Assembly: GCF_041410465.1 (NCBI RefSeq)
Contig: NZ_CP166961.1
Span: 62,001-126,000 of the forward strand
Reading direction: 5' to 3'
From: Thalassotalea sp. 273M-4
GTDB lineage: Bacteria; Pseudomonadota; Gammaproteobacteria; Enterobacterales; Alteromonadaceae
Length of the DNA: 64,000 nt
The position numbers and the translations under genes are program-made. Shown piece by piece: positions 26,994 to 35,162 of the stretch. A model generated the notes under the pieces. It saw nothing but the letters and a program-made list of their open reading frames with translations, ran no database searches and was not told the DNA's origin. The stretch's first letter is position 1; each line of letters begins with the position of its first letter.

Positions 26994-27394
26994 TTTGCTG
27001 ATTTAAAAGGGGCACATTAAGATCATGATAAGAAAATCAACGGATAATACCAAGTTATTTATTAAAAAAGCGTTTCTACTTTCTAACAAATGATAATGCA
27101 TAAATAAAAGGGCACATAATTAATATGATGAACTCTTAAAAAGATGATGTTACGCAAATAATATCAATTTAGGCTGATATATTATTTGCTGTATTGCACA
27201 TGAGTCGATTTAAAGCTTTTTAGCCGTTGAATCATTAATACCTTAATGAAATTTTATTAATAAATCGTTGCAGTCAAACCTTACACTTGTATTTTTGCGT
27301 CAGATGATGCAAAGTTTTCGCCCTACAATCAGCTGCGATTTATTGACTCGATTGTTGGCAAAATTATTCTTTGCAATAGCAACCTGGAAATTAT
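26994..27394. other. Divergent intergenic region, SSB-like gene / hexokinase gene
   Basis: These 401 AT-rich bases must hold two divergent promoters. Apart from an imperfect inverted repeat at 27154-27189 I see no ORF, RNA gene or recognisable operator. Confidence 0.5.
27154..27189. repeat. Imperfect inverted repeat
   Basis: GCAAATAATATCA (27154-27166) is matched by the inverse TGATATATTATTTGC (27175-27189), differing by two extra bases, with an 8-base spacer. It is AT-rich with no T tract, so it is more like a protein-binding site or a cruciform than a terminator. Confidence 0.6.
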
Positions 27395-28693
27395 ATGAAC
27401 ATTGAAAACACACCATTACATCAGTTTTTGCAAGACAACAAGTTGCTGGCTGAGCAGTTAGATACGCAAGCCTTGTTAAACGCATTTATTGACGAAATGC
27501 AAAAAGGCTTAAATGCCGAGCCTTCATCTTTAGCAATGTTGGCATCGCATATTGGTATCGATAAAGATATTTCCGCCAATAAACCCGTTATTGTCTTGGA
27601 TGCTGGTGGTACTAATTTACGTGTTTGTACCGTTGTATTTAACGATGCCGGTGTGGCCTCGGTTGAAAACTTTTCTGCTTATATGATGCCGGGTATTGAC
27701 CAAGAGTTGAGCGCAGATCAATTTTATGATCTGATTTGTGACTATTTAGAACCCGTAATTACATTAAGTGATACCATCAGTTTCTGTTTCTCTTACCCAA
27801 CTGAAATTTCAGAAAATCAGGATGGTAAGCTATTGTATTGGACGAAGGAAGTGAAAGTTCCGGAAGTCGTTGGTGAATATGTTGGTGCAGGTTTATTAGC
27901 TGCATTGGCTAAACGAGGTCATACAGATAAAAAAATCACCTTGTTAAACGACACGGTTGCCACTTTGTTAGCCGGTAAAGCCTATGGTGAACAGCGTCAA
28001 TGTGATGGTTATGTTGGTTTGATTTTAGGAACTGGGACTAATACCGCCTATGTAGAGAGCAATTCTAACATTGGTAAATTAGCCGTTGATTCGGGTGCTC
28101 AAATTATCAATATTGAATCGGGCAACTTTGATCAACTGCCACTTGGCCAAATCGATACATTACATGACCAGACAACATCCAATCCAGGTCAATACTTATT
28201 AGAAAAGATGATCTCAGGTCGTTATCTTGGACCAACCGCAAGCATTGCGTTTAGACAAGCAGCGCAAGCTGAACTTTTTAGTGCCGATGCCAGAGCCATC
28301 GTTGAAGCTGCTCCAGAGTTTAACTCCGCACAACTGAGCCAACTATTAGCTAACCCTTTTGAGTTTAACCAAACCGTATTTGATGGGCAGTTATCTGAAA
28401 CAGATTTAAACGTGTTACTGCATATAGCCACTGCGCTAAGAGATAGAGCGGCTAAGATTACAGCGATTAATGTCGCAGCAACAGCGCTTAAAATGGGTTG
28501 TGGTAAAAACCCATTACATCCAGTGTGTATTAATGCAGATGGCTCTACGTATTTTAAACTAACGGGTTTTCAAAATACTTGTGAAGCTTATTTAGATGAC
28601 ATTTTATCTGCCCAAGGAGTGCATTTTGTGGTGATTAATACAGATAATGCGCCAACCATTGGCACCGCGATTGCGGGGGTGATCAGAAGTTAA
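27395..28693 (+). CDS. Eukaryotic-type hexokinase family protein
   Basis: A sugar kinase of the classical hexokinase family (the yeast/animal type), which phosphorylates glucose or related hexoses with ATP; such enzymes are uncommon in bacteria, which mostly use ROK-type or Glk glucokinases. Visible signatures: phosphate-binding LDAGGTNLRVC (~66-76), the hexokinase sugar-binding signature FCFSYPTE...GKLLYWTKE (~130-152), the catalytic Asp in LLNDTVATLLAG (~185-196) and the second phosphate motif LILGTGTNTAYVE (~209-221). The 432-residue length matches one hexokinase unit (~450-480) slightly shortened. It would feed the zwf-gnd pathway encoded elsewhere in the window. The ribosome-binding site is weak. 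Substrate cannot be told from sequence. Confidence 0.9.
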   Translation: MNIENTPLHQFLQDNKLLAEQLDTQALLNAFIDEMQKGLNAEPSSLAMLASHIGIDKDISANKPVIVLDAGGTNLRVCTVVFNDAGVASVENFSAYMMPGIDQELSADQFYDLICDYLEPVITLSDTISFCFSYPTEISENQDGKLLYWTKEVKVPEVVGEYVGAGLLAALAKRGHTDKKITLLNDTVATLLAGKAYGEQRQCDGYVGLILGTGTNTAYVESNSNIGKLAVDSGAQIINIESGNFDQLPLGQIDTLHDQTTSNPGQYLLEKMISGRYLGPTASIAFRQAAQAELFSADARAIVEAAPEFNSAQLSQLLANPFEFNQTVFDGQLSETDLNVLLHIATALRDRAAKITAINVAATALKMGCGKNPLHPVCINADGSTYFKLTGFQNTCEAYLDDILSAQGVHFVVINTDNAPTIGTAIAGVIRS

Positions 28694-28714
28694 TTTAACC
28701 GCACCATAACACTC

Positions 28715-28750
28715 AAAAGCACCTCTGTTATCTACTTTGGTGCTTTTTTT
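28715..28750. terminator. Terminator between the hexokinase gene and ahpF
   Basis: AAAAGCACC (28715-28723) pairs with GGTGCTTTT (28739-28747), followed by further T. It lies between convergent genes and could serve both strands, though the loop is long (15 bases). Confidence 0.75.
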
Positions 28751-28773
28751 GGTTTTAGTATTAGTGCATTGAA

Positions 28774-30330
28774 TTAGCTGGCTTTTAGTATGTGATCAAA
28801 GGCTGAAAGTGACGCTTTAGAGCCTTCACCCATGGCAATAACGATTTGCTTATAAGGAACCGTGGTCACATCACCACAAGCAAATATACCAGGCTCCGAT
28901 GTTTGCCCTTTTTGATCAATGATGATCTCACCAAATGGCGTGCGTTCTACTAAACCTTCAACAAAGTCACTGTTTGGAACTAAGCCGATTTGAATGAAAA
29001 CACCTGACAATTCCAATTGTAAATCTGCTCCTGTGGTTCGGTCTTGATAGCGAATGGCGCTGACTTTGTCATTTTGAGCAACAATTTCTTTGGTAATGAC
29101 ATTTTTCACAATTTCAATTTTGTCGTGGGCTATAGCCTTATCAACCAATACTTTGTCTGCTTTTAGTTCAGGCAAAAACTCTAGAACCGTTACTTTTTCA
29201 ACCATATTGGCCAAATCGAGAGCTGCCTCAATACCCGAGTTCCCACCACCAACGACGGCAACCTTTTTACCTTTAAAAAATGGTCCATCACAATGAGGGC
29301 AATAAGCAACGCCTTTACCAACGTTTTCTTTTTCCCCTGGAATATTCAGTTCACGCCATTTAGCACCCGTAGCGATGATCACTGTTTTTGATTCAATGAT
29401 TTCACCAGAGCTTAAATACAATGTTTTAATTGTCCCTTTATTAATCTTCTCAACTCGAACATGCTCTTTAATCGTAATGTCGTAATCGTGTAAGTGGGAC
29501 TGCATATTCTGCGTTAATTTGGCACCTGTCGTTTGAGATACAGAGATTAAATTTTCGATATCAACGGTATCTTTGACCTGGCCACCAATACGATCGGCAA
29601 TGAGGGTAACGTTTAGGCCTTTACGAGCTGCGTAAATCGCTGCCGCAACACCGGCAGGTCCTGCCCCTAACACAGCAACATCTTGCAATGGTAATGTTTT
29701 AACTGGTTTCGATTGCAATTGATCATTAAAGCGACGGTTCAATTTTTGAATGATGTCACTGATCTCAATTTTACCGTTGGCAAAAGGCTCACCGTTAAGA
29801 TAGACACTTGGAACACCTTGAATGTTTTTTTGTTTAATGAGTTCAGGGTAAAGGCCACCATCAATCATTTCAGAACTAACGTTCTGATTAACAAGAGCAA
29901 ATTGATTTAACGATTGAACCACATCAGGGCAGTTATGACAGCTCAAGCTTACAAATATTTCAAAGTGCATTGGCCTGTCGATATTTTGTAATGCTTGAAT
30001 AATCGCTGTATCGAGTTTTAATTTTGCACCTGAAGATTGTAAAATAGCCAGTACTAAAGAGTTGAATTCATGGCCACTTGGGATCCCTGAAAAGGCTATC
30101 CCATTGAATTTATCATCTACTTTTAAAGCGAAAGATATCGGGCTTTTAAGGCCTAATGGTAATTCAGACTCAATCAAATGTAGCTTTTCTGAAACCGAAA
30201 CTAACTGAGTGAGAAAGTGTTTTAAGTTAGAGCGTTTAGTATGCTCACCAGGGTGTAAAACTAGGGTCACATCCTTTGCCATATTGGCAGTATAGGTTTT
30301 TAGTGTGGTTAATATCTGATTATTAAGCAT
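28774..30330 (-). CDS. ahpF: Alkyl hydroperoxide reductase subunit F
   Basis: The flavoprotein disulfide reductase that passes electrons from NADH to AhpC. The 518 residues comprise an N-terminal tandem thioredoxin fold with the active site CHNC at about 130-133, then a thioredoxin-reductase-like part with FAD-binding [19 protein letters not shown] (~220-238), the redox centre CPHCDGP (~345-351) and NAD(P)H-binding [16 protein letters not shown] (~360-375). It is full length. It follows ahpC by 73 bases on the same strand; a stem-loop lies in that gap. Confidence 0.95.
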   Translation of the reverse strand: MLNNQILTTLKTYTANMAKDVTLVLHPGEHTKRSNLKHFLTQLVSVSEKLHLIESELPLGLKSPISFALKVDDKFNGIAFSGIPSGHEFNSLVLAILQSSGAKLKLDTAIIQALQNIDRPMHFEIFVSLSCHNCPDVVQSLNQFALVNQNVSSEMIDGGLYPELIKQKNIQGVPSVYLNGEPFANGKIEISDIIQKLNRRFNDQLQSKPVKTLPLQDVAVLGAGPAGVAAAIYAARKGLNVTLIADRIGGQVKDTVDIENLISVSQTTGAKLTQNMQSHLHDYDITIKEHVRVEKINKGTIKTLYLSSGEIIESKTVIIATGAKWRELNIPGEKENVGKGVAYCPHCDGPFFKGKKVAVVGGGNSGIEAALDLANMVEKVTVLEFLPELKADKVLVDKAIAHDKIEIVKNVITKEIVAQNDKVSAIRYQDRTTGADLQLELSGVFIQIGLVPNSDFVEGLVERTPFGEIIIDQKGQTSEPGIFACGDVTTVPYKQIVIAMGEGSKASLSAFDHILKAS

Positions 30331-30367
30331 AAGAGAGTCCTTAAACGGATGAGCAAAAGTGGGTTAA

Positions 30368-30388
30368 AGTCACGGCCAAGCCGTGACT
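30368..30388 (-). terminator. Intergenic stem-loop between ahpC and ahpF
   Basis: AGTCACGGC and GCCGTGACT form a perfect 9-bp stem with a 3-base loop. On the minus strand only a weak T tract (TTTAACCC) follows, so partial termination or mRNA-end stabilisation of ahpC, giving more AhpC than AhpF, is the likeliest role. Confidence 0.55.
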
Positions 30389-30403
30389 AAAAACGGATTA
30401 AGG

Positions 30404-30967
30404 TTAGATTTTTCCAACCAGATCTAAACTTGGTGTTAGGGTTTCTTCGCCTTGCTCCCAAGCTGCTGGACACACCTCGCCATCATTATCACGAACGTAT
30501 TGTGCGGCTTTCACCTTGCGTAACATATCCTTAGCAGAGCGTCCGATCCCTCCGGCATGAATTTCCCCTACTTGAATAATTCCATCTGGATCGGCTAAAA
30601 AGGTACCTCGATGAGCCATATGATCTTCTTCTATCATCACATCAAAGCCACGAGTTAGATGCCCTGTTTGATCGCCAAGCATTGGAAACTTGATTTTGCT
30701 AATAGCGTCACTGCTGTCATGCCAAGCTTTGTGTGAAAAGTGAGTGTCTGTTGACACGGCATATACTTCAACATTCAATCGTTGTAATTCTTCATACTGG
30801 TTTGCCATATCTTCTAATTCTGTAGGGCAAACGAAGGTGAAATCTGCAGGATAGAATAAAAAGATAGACCATTTACCTTTTACACTGTCTGATGTGACTT
30901 CTGTAAATTGGCCATTGTGAAATGCTTGTGCTTTAAATTCTGGGATAGATTTGCCTATTAATGCCAT
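30404..30967 (-). CDS. ahpC: Alkyl hydroperoxide reductase subunit C (2-Cys peroxiredoxin)
   Basis: The peroxide-reducing partner of AhpF. The 187-residue protein has peroxidatic Cys47 in [11 protein letters not shown] and resolving Cys166 in [18 protein letters not shown], both in the usual AhpC context, with full family length. It detoxifies hydrogen peroxide and organic hydroperoxides in the cytoplasm. It is first in the ahpC-ahpF operon. A motif reminiscent of half an OxyR site lies about 70 bases upstream. Confidence 0.97.
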   Translation of the reverse strand: MALIGKSIPEFKAQAFHNGQFTEVTSDSVKGKWSIFLFYPADFTFVCPTELEDMANQYEELQRLNVEVYAVSTDTHFSHKAWHDSSDAISKIKFPMLGDQTGHLTRGFDVMIEEDHMAHRGTFLADPDGIIQVGEIHAGGIGRSAKDMLRKVKAAQYVRDNDGEVCPAAWEQGEETLTPSLDLVGKI

Positions 30968-31037
30968 ATGTAGATTCCTCTTGTTTCTATGGTTAATGTT
31001 CGATATTCAGCAACTTGATTGCTGCGATGGGGTTATC

Positions 31038-31052
31038 ATAGAGAAATCTTAT
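31038..31052 (-). promoter_or_regulatory. Possible OxyR half-operator upstream of ahpC
   Basis: ATAG-N7-TTAT fits one pair of the OxyR pattern (ATAG-N7-CTAT repeated) with one mismatch; the second pair is not convincing. OxyR control of ahpCF is well known in gammaproteobacteria, so position and gene favour it more than the sequence does. Confidence 0.3.
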
Positions 31053-31351
31053 CGTTCATTAAAATTAAATAATGAGAATATCACGTTCAGTTTTTTAGAA
31101 TAACAGGTTGGTTGAATGTGAATATGATTGTTTGCACTATTCAATGTTTAGTGCCCATATTGGGCATGTTGAGATCACAACGTAGTATTTTAATCGACAA
31201 GCCATCATGACGATAAGCTAAGCGGTAGCAATAATGACATTATCGAGTAATCGTTTTTGGCTAGATTGTATATTAAATCAACAAGATACTTTGAGGGTTG
31301 CTGTAATATTGAGCAGTTGTGGGTTGTTTCTTCAGTGACTTGATATCTTTA

Positions 31352-31380
31352 TGGAAATCAATAACGTTATCGCATATAAT
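31352..31380 (+). promoter_or_regulatory. Sigma70-type promoter of tRNA-Arg
   Basis: TGGAAA (31352-31357), 17 bases, then a perfect TATAAT (31375-31380), followed by a GC-rich start region as usual for stable-RNA promoters. The mature tRNA begins ten bases after the -10 box, so any 5' leader is very short. Confidence 0.6.
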
Positions 31381-31389
31381 CCGAGCGTT

Positions 31390-31464
31390 GCTCTCGTGGT
31401 GAAATGGATATCACGTGGACCTCCGGAGTCTAAATTGCAGGTTCGATTCCTGCCGAGAGCGCCA
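31390..31464 (+). tRNA. tRNA-Arg (anticodon CCG)
   Basis: The sequence folds into a standard cloverleaf: acceptor GCTCTCG/CGAGAGC, D arm GTGA/TCAC, anticodon stem TGGAC/GTCTA with loop CTCCGGA giving anticodon CCG (reads CGG, arginine), and T arm GCAGG/CCTGC with TTCGATT. The CCA end is encoded (31462-31464). It is a lone tRNA at the edge of the polysaccharide locus. Confidence 0.95.
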
Positions 31465-31654
31465 TTGTTTGTCTTTGGTTATTGTCTGGTTATTTTCCCT
31501 CTTTATTCTATCTGTTCTCTGCTACCTTTTCTCTTACTCATGAGCGTTCGAGATTAATGCGCTTGTATTCGTGGTATTTTAATTAACAAGATTATAAAAA
31601 CAGTTTTCACACCTTTCTCTAACAAAATATTGAACGCGAAAAGAGCAAAACTTT

Positions 31655-31689
31655 TGAAATCAACTATTATTAACAAATAGTTGATTTCA
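31655..31689. repeat. Perfect 14-bp inverted repeat upstream of prsK
   Basis: TGAAATCAACTATT (31655-31668) and its exact inverse AATAGTTGATTTCA (31676-31689) are separated by 7 bases, ending 22 bases before the prsK start codon. There is no T run, so it could be an operator or a 5'-leader hairpin able to affect translation of prsK. Confidence 0.8.
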
Positions 31690-31711
31690 TAGATAATAAA
31701 AAGAGAAACTA

Positions 31712-33762
31712 ATGGAACAAATTGGCTTGGTAGGGTATGTCCTCGCAACCCTTGCCTACGGCGTATTTTTTCTACTTCTATTTGTCACCAAACAAAAAAC
31801 CATGATCAGTCATTTGCTTTTACTTGCAATTGTGGCTGGTATTGCTGCGTCGGTGACAACCGCATTGCAATTATTTTTAAGCTTTTCTTTATTAGTCGCT
31901 TTCTTTGTCGAAGCTGTGAAGCTGGCATTGTTTACCATATTTATTTTGTCCATCCGTTATACACCGCAAAATAGCAAACAGCTTATTAGTCATCCTACCG
32001 TTATTAAATACTTATCATTGATGACTGTTGCACTGGCCTTGTCTTTAGCCAGCGTACTTTATCAACAAAGCTATTCTTTGATGTTTTTAACATTTCTTTC
32101 TCTCAACCTATACCCTTTGGTGTTATTGGAGCAGCTATATCGTAATGCCAGCGATAAAATCCGTTGGTCTTTATGGCCGCTTATTATTGCTTTAGGGGCT
32201 CTGTTTGTCTTTGATTTTATTTTATTCGCTCAAGGCGCCTTAATAAAAAGTCTTGATTTTAATTTTTGGTATTCAAGGGGCTATATTGCAAGTTTGGCGG
32301 TGCCATTTTTTATGTTGAGCAGCAAACGAATAAAGAATTTAAACGCGGATATTTTTGTTTCAAGAGAAGTCGTTTTTTACAGTTCAATGCTCGCCATTTG
32401 TGGTATTTACCTATTATTACTAGCGTTTGCTGGTACATTATTCGTTTACTGGACGGTCAATGGAGTGAATTTTTAAGCGTTTTATTTTTGGCTGTTGGTT
32501 TTGTCGTGTTGACCGTTTTATTAATCACCAATCGCTTTAGAAGAAGGGTTAAGGTATTCATATCAAAACACTTTTTTGCCAATAAATATGAATATCGAGA
32601 TGAATGGATAAAGGTTACTAAGGCTTTGCAAACTTGCCATCATGGCAGTGTCACCGATAATTTATGTAAGGTGATGGCGGATAGTATTGGGGTAGCGGAT
32701 TGTATGTTGTTAAAAGCCTCAGCGACCGGACAATTAACCGTGATCAGTGAAAAAACGCTCGCGTGCAACGACGAGCAACTTCTGCAATTAAAGTCTATTG
32801 TGAGCTTTTGCCAAGCTAAGCAGTGGATTATTGATGTTTCAGAGTATGAACAAAATCCTGCGCTCTATCAGCCCTTAACTTTAGATATTGAACCTCTTAA
32901 AAACGCAAGAATGGCAATAATGGTGCCAATATATCAACGCGATAAGCTTTATGGTTTATTTGTTTTGTCGCGCTTAACGGAAGCGCCCATTCTGAATTGG
33001 GAAGATCGAGATTTCTTATTTGCGGTATCAAAACAATTAGCTAATTACTTATTTTTACAACAGGCGCAAGAAGAGTTGGCGCAAACTCAGCAGTTTGCCA
33101 TGTTCAATCAAATGTCGGCTTTTGTGTTACATGACCTAAAAAATATTGAGGCACAATTGGCATTAATTATTACAAACTCTAAGCACCATCGAAACAATCC
33201 AGAATTTATTCTTGATGTGTTTGATACGGTAAATGCCGCCAGTCAGCGCTTAAATAAAGTGATAAATCAATTGAGAAATAAAGGCTCAGAAATTCAGCCA
33301 CATGAAATTGATAATATTAATTTGTGTTTGTTGTTGCGAAATATCAGTGAGTTATGTAATCAAAGAAAACCAAAAGTAGATATTGAGTGCGCTCCAGAGA
33401 TCCAAATCCAAATGAACAAAGAGCGATTGAAAAGCGTGTTATTGCACTTGATACAAAATGCCCAAGATGCCTGTGAAAGTAAAGGCGAAGTAAAAGTGTT
33501 CGCCGATGTTAATGGTCAGCATAATGGCAATAAACGGGTGATCATTAAAATAATCGATACAGGGTGTGGCATGTCAGAACAGTTTATTAAAGAAAAGTTA
33601 TTTAAACCTTTTGTGACCACAAAAGGCAATGCAGGTATGGGGATTGGCGCTTTTGAAGCAAAACAATTTATTCAACAGCATAATGGTGATTTGTCGGTCC
33701 AAAGCTGTTTGGAGAAAGGGTCAACGTTCACGGTAAATTTACCAGTATCGAGTGTGAGTTAA
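31712..33762 (+). pseudogene. prsK: PrsK-type sensor histidine kinase, interrupted by a frameshift
   Basis: Together two overlapping frames encode a kinase of the PrsK family, the sensor linked to exosortase/PEP-CTERM polysaccharide systems. Frame one (from ATG 31712) gives the membrane half with about seven to eight hydrophobic helices and reaches ...LLLLAFAG; it then runs to a stop at 32474-32476. The continuation YIIRLLDGQWSEF lies in the -1 frame starting with TAC at 32434, and goes on through RVKVFISKHFF, a GAF-like domain, the phospho-acceptor FVLHDLKN and the ATPase boxes IQNAQDA, DTGCGMS and GNAGMGIGAFEAKQF. Rejoined at GGT/TAC the protein would have about 683 residues, normal for PrsK. 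No slippery heptamer or homopolymer is at the junction, so a real deletion or a sequencing error is likelier than programmed frameshifting. prsR follows 11 bases later. Confidence 0.85.
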
Positions 33763-33773
33763 AGGAAGCAATT

Positions 33774-35147
33774 ATGACGGAAAAATTACTCATTGTAGAT
33801 GACGATAAAGGTATTCAAAAGCAACTCAAGTGGTGTCTTTCTAAATACAAATGTTTGTTTGCAGATAGTAGAGAGCAGGCAATTAATGAATTGCGTTTGC
33901 ATGAGCCGAAAGTGGTTTTACTCGATCTTGGCTTGCCGCCAGATCCTGCTAATGCCAGTGAGGGCCTTAAAGCCATAGAGCAAATATTAGCACTTGCTCC
34001 CTTTACCAAAATTGTGGTGATTACGGGGAATGATGATCATAAGGTGGCATTGGATGCTATAGCTAAGGGCGCTTATGATTTTTACCAAAAGCCGGTTGAC
34101 CCTGAAGTCATAAACGTCATTGTCGATAGAGCATTTAACTTAGCATCTATTGAATTAGAAAATCGAGAAATGCGCGAGTTTGCTGGCGCCGAACACGGCA
34201 TTATTGGTGCTAGTGAAGTGATGGACCGATTACGCACGATGGTTCGTCGTATTGCTCCAACCGAAATCACAGCGTTATTACTTGGTGAAAGTGGCACCGG
34301 TAAAGAGGTTGTGGCCAATGCGATTCATAAGCAGAGTAATCGTAATAAAAAAGCATTTATCGCGATAAACTGTGCCTCAATTCCAGAATCTTTACTTGAA
34401 AGTGAACTTTTTGGTTTTGAGAAAGGTGCGTTTACAGGGGCTCATAAAACCACGAAGGGCAAAATAGAAATGGCTCAAGGTGGCACTTTATTTTTAGATG
34501 AAATTGGTGATATGCCATTTAATTTACAGGCAAAGTTATTGCGCTTTCTCCAAGAGCGGGTGATCGAGCGTATTGGTGGGCGTCAAGAAATAGGAGTGGA
34601 TGTACGAGTTGTTTGCGCCACCAATCAAAATTTATCTCAAATGGTTGATGATAAAACGTTTCGGGAAGACTTGTATTATCGCATCAGTGAAATGATCATC
34701 CCCATTCCGCCACTAAAAGACAGGGAGTTTGATGTACTTATTTTAGCTCAGTATTTTTTATTGCAATATGCCAAAGATTACAATGTTAAAGTGAAAGGGT
34801 TTTCTGACTGTGCGTCAAAAGCGTTAAAAGCCCATCATTGGCCAGGCAATATTCGAGAATTACAAAACAAAGTAAAATCGGCGGCAATCATGGCTCAAAC
34901 TCCTCAAGTTACGGCCATCGATTTAGGCTTTATGACAGAGGTCAATGATGACCGAGAACTGTATGATTTTAATTTACGTATGGTACGTGAAAAAGCCGAA
35001 TCAAAAGCCGTTGAACAAGCCTTTGCTCTTGCCGAGGGCAATATGAGTAAGACTGCAGAATTATTAGGAGTTACTCGTCCCACCCTATATGGCTTGGTGG
35101 ATAAGTACAAAATAACGTTTGATTTACCTAACGTTGAAAGCAAATAG
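33774..35147 (+). CDS. prsR: PrsR-type sigma54-dependent response regulator
   Basis: An NtrC-like activator that pairs with PrsK and, in studied systems, switches on polysaccharide or PEP-CTERM genes from sigma54 promoters. Domain order: receiver (1-120; phospho-acceptor Asp in VVLLDLGLPP near 52, Lys in FYQKPVDP near 107), AAA+ sigma54 domain (~145-370; Walker A GESGTGKE, the sigma54-contacting GAFTGA, Walker B GGTLFLDEIGD) and a Fis-type helix-turn-helix at the C-terminus (NMSKTAELLGVTRPTLYGLVDKY). The 457 residues are complete and the gene is intact although prsK is broken. AAGGAAG precedes the ATG. The acyltransferase gene follows after 15 bases. Confidence 0.92.
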   Translation: MTEKLLIVDDDKGIQKQLKWCLSKYKCLFADSREQAINELRLHEPKVVLLDLGLPPDPANASEGLKAIEQILALAPFTKIVVITGNDDHKVALDAIAKGAYDFYQKPVDPEVINVIVDRAFNLASIELENREMREFAGAEHGIIGASEVMDRLRTMVRRIAPTEITALLLGESGTGKEVVANAIHKQSNRNKKAFIAINCASIPESLLESELFGFEKGAFTGAHKTTKGKIEMAQGGTLFLDEIGDMPFNLQAKLLRFLQERVIERIGGRQEIGVDVRVVCATNQNLSQMVDDKTFREDLYYRISEMIIPIPPLKDREFDVLILAQYFLLQYAKDYNVKVKGFSDCASKALKAHHWPGNIRELQNKVKSAAIMAQTPQVTAIDLGFMTEVNDDRELYDFNLRMVREKAESKAVEQAFALAEGNMSKTAELLGVTRPTLYGLVDKYKITFDLPNVESK

Positions 35148-35162
35148 AATATTGGGGTAGAT

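Larger units (their letters stand above)
30968..31389. other. Intergenic region between ahpC and tRNA-Arg
   Basis: This 422-base region carries the ahpC promoter (minus strand) near its left end and the tRNA promoter at its right end. Nothing else could be recognised in the middle part (about 31060-31345). Confidence 0.5.

Noticed and set aside
31351..31557. Open frame across the tRNA-Arg gene
   Set aside because: It reads through the tRNA and its promoter; this is a by-product of the tRNA sequence.
32266..32433. First 56 codons of the second prsK frame as a separate gene start
   Set aside because: This part is out of the prsK frame and does not resemble any protein; the true frame enters at 32434.
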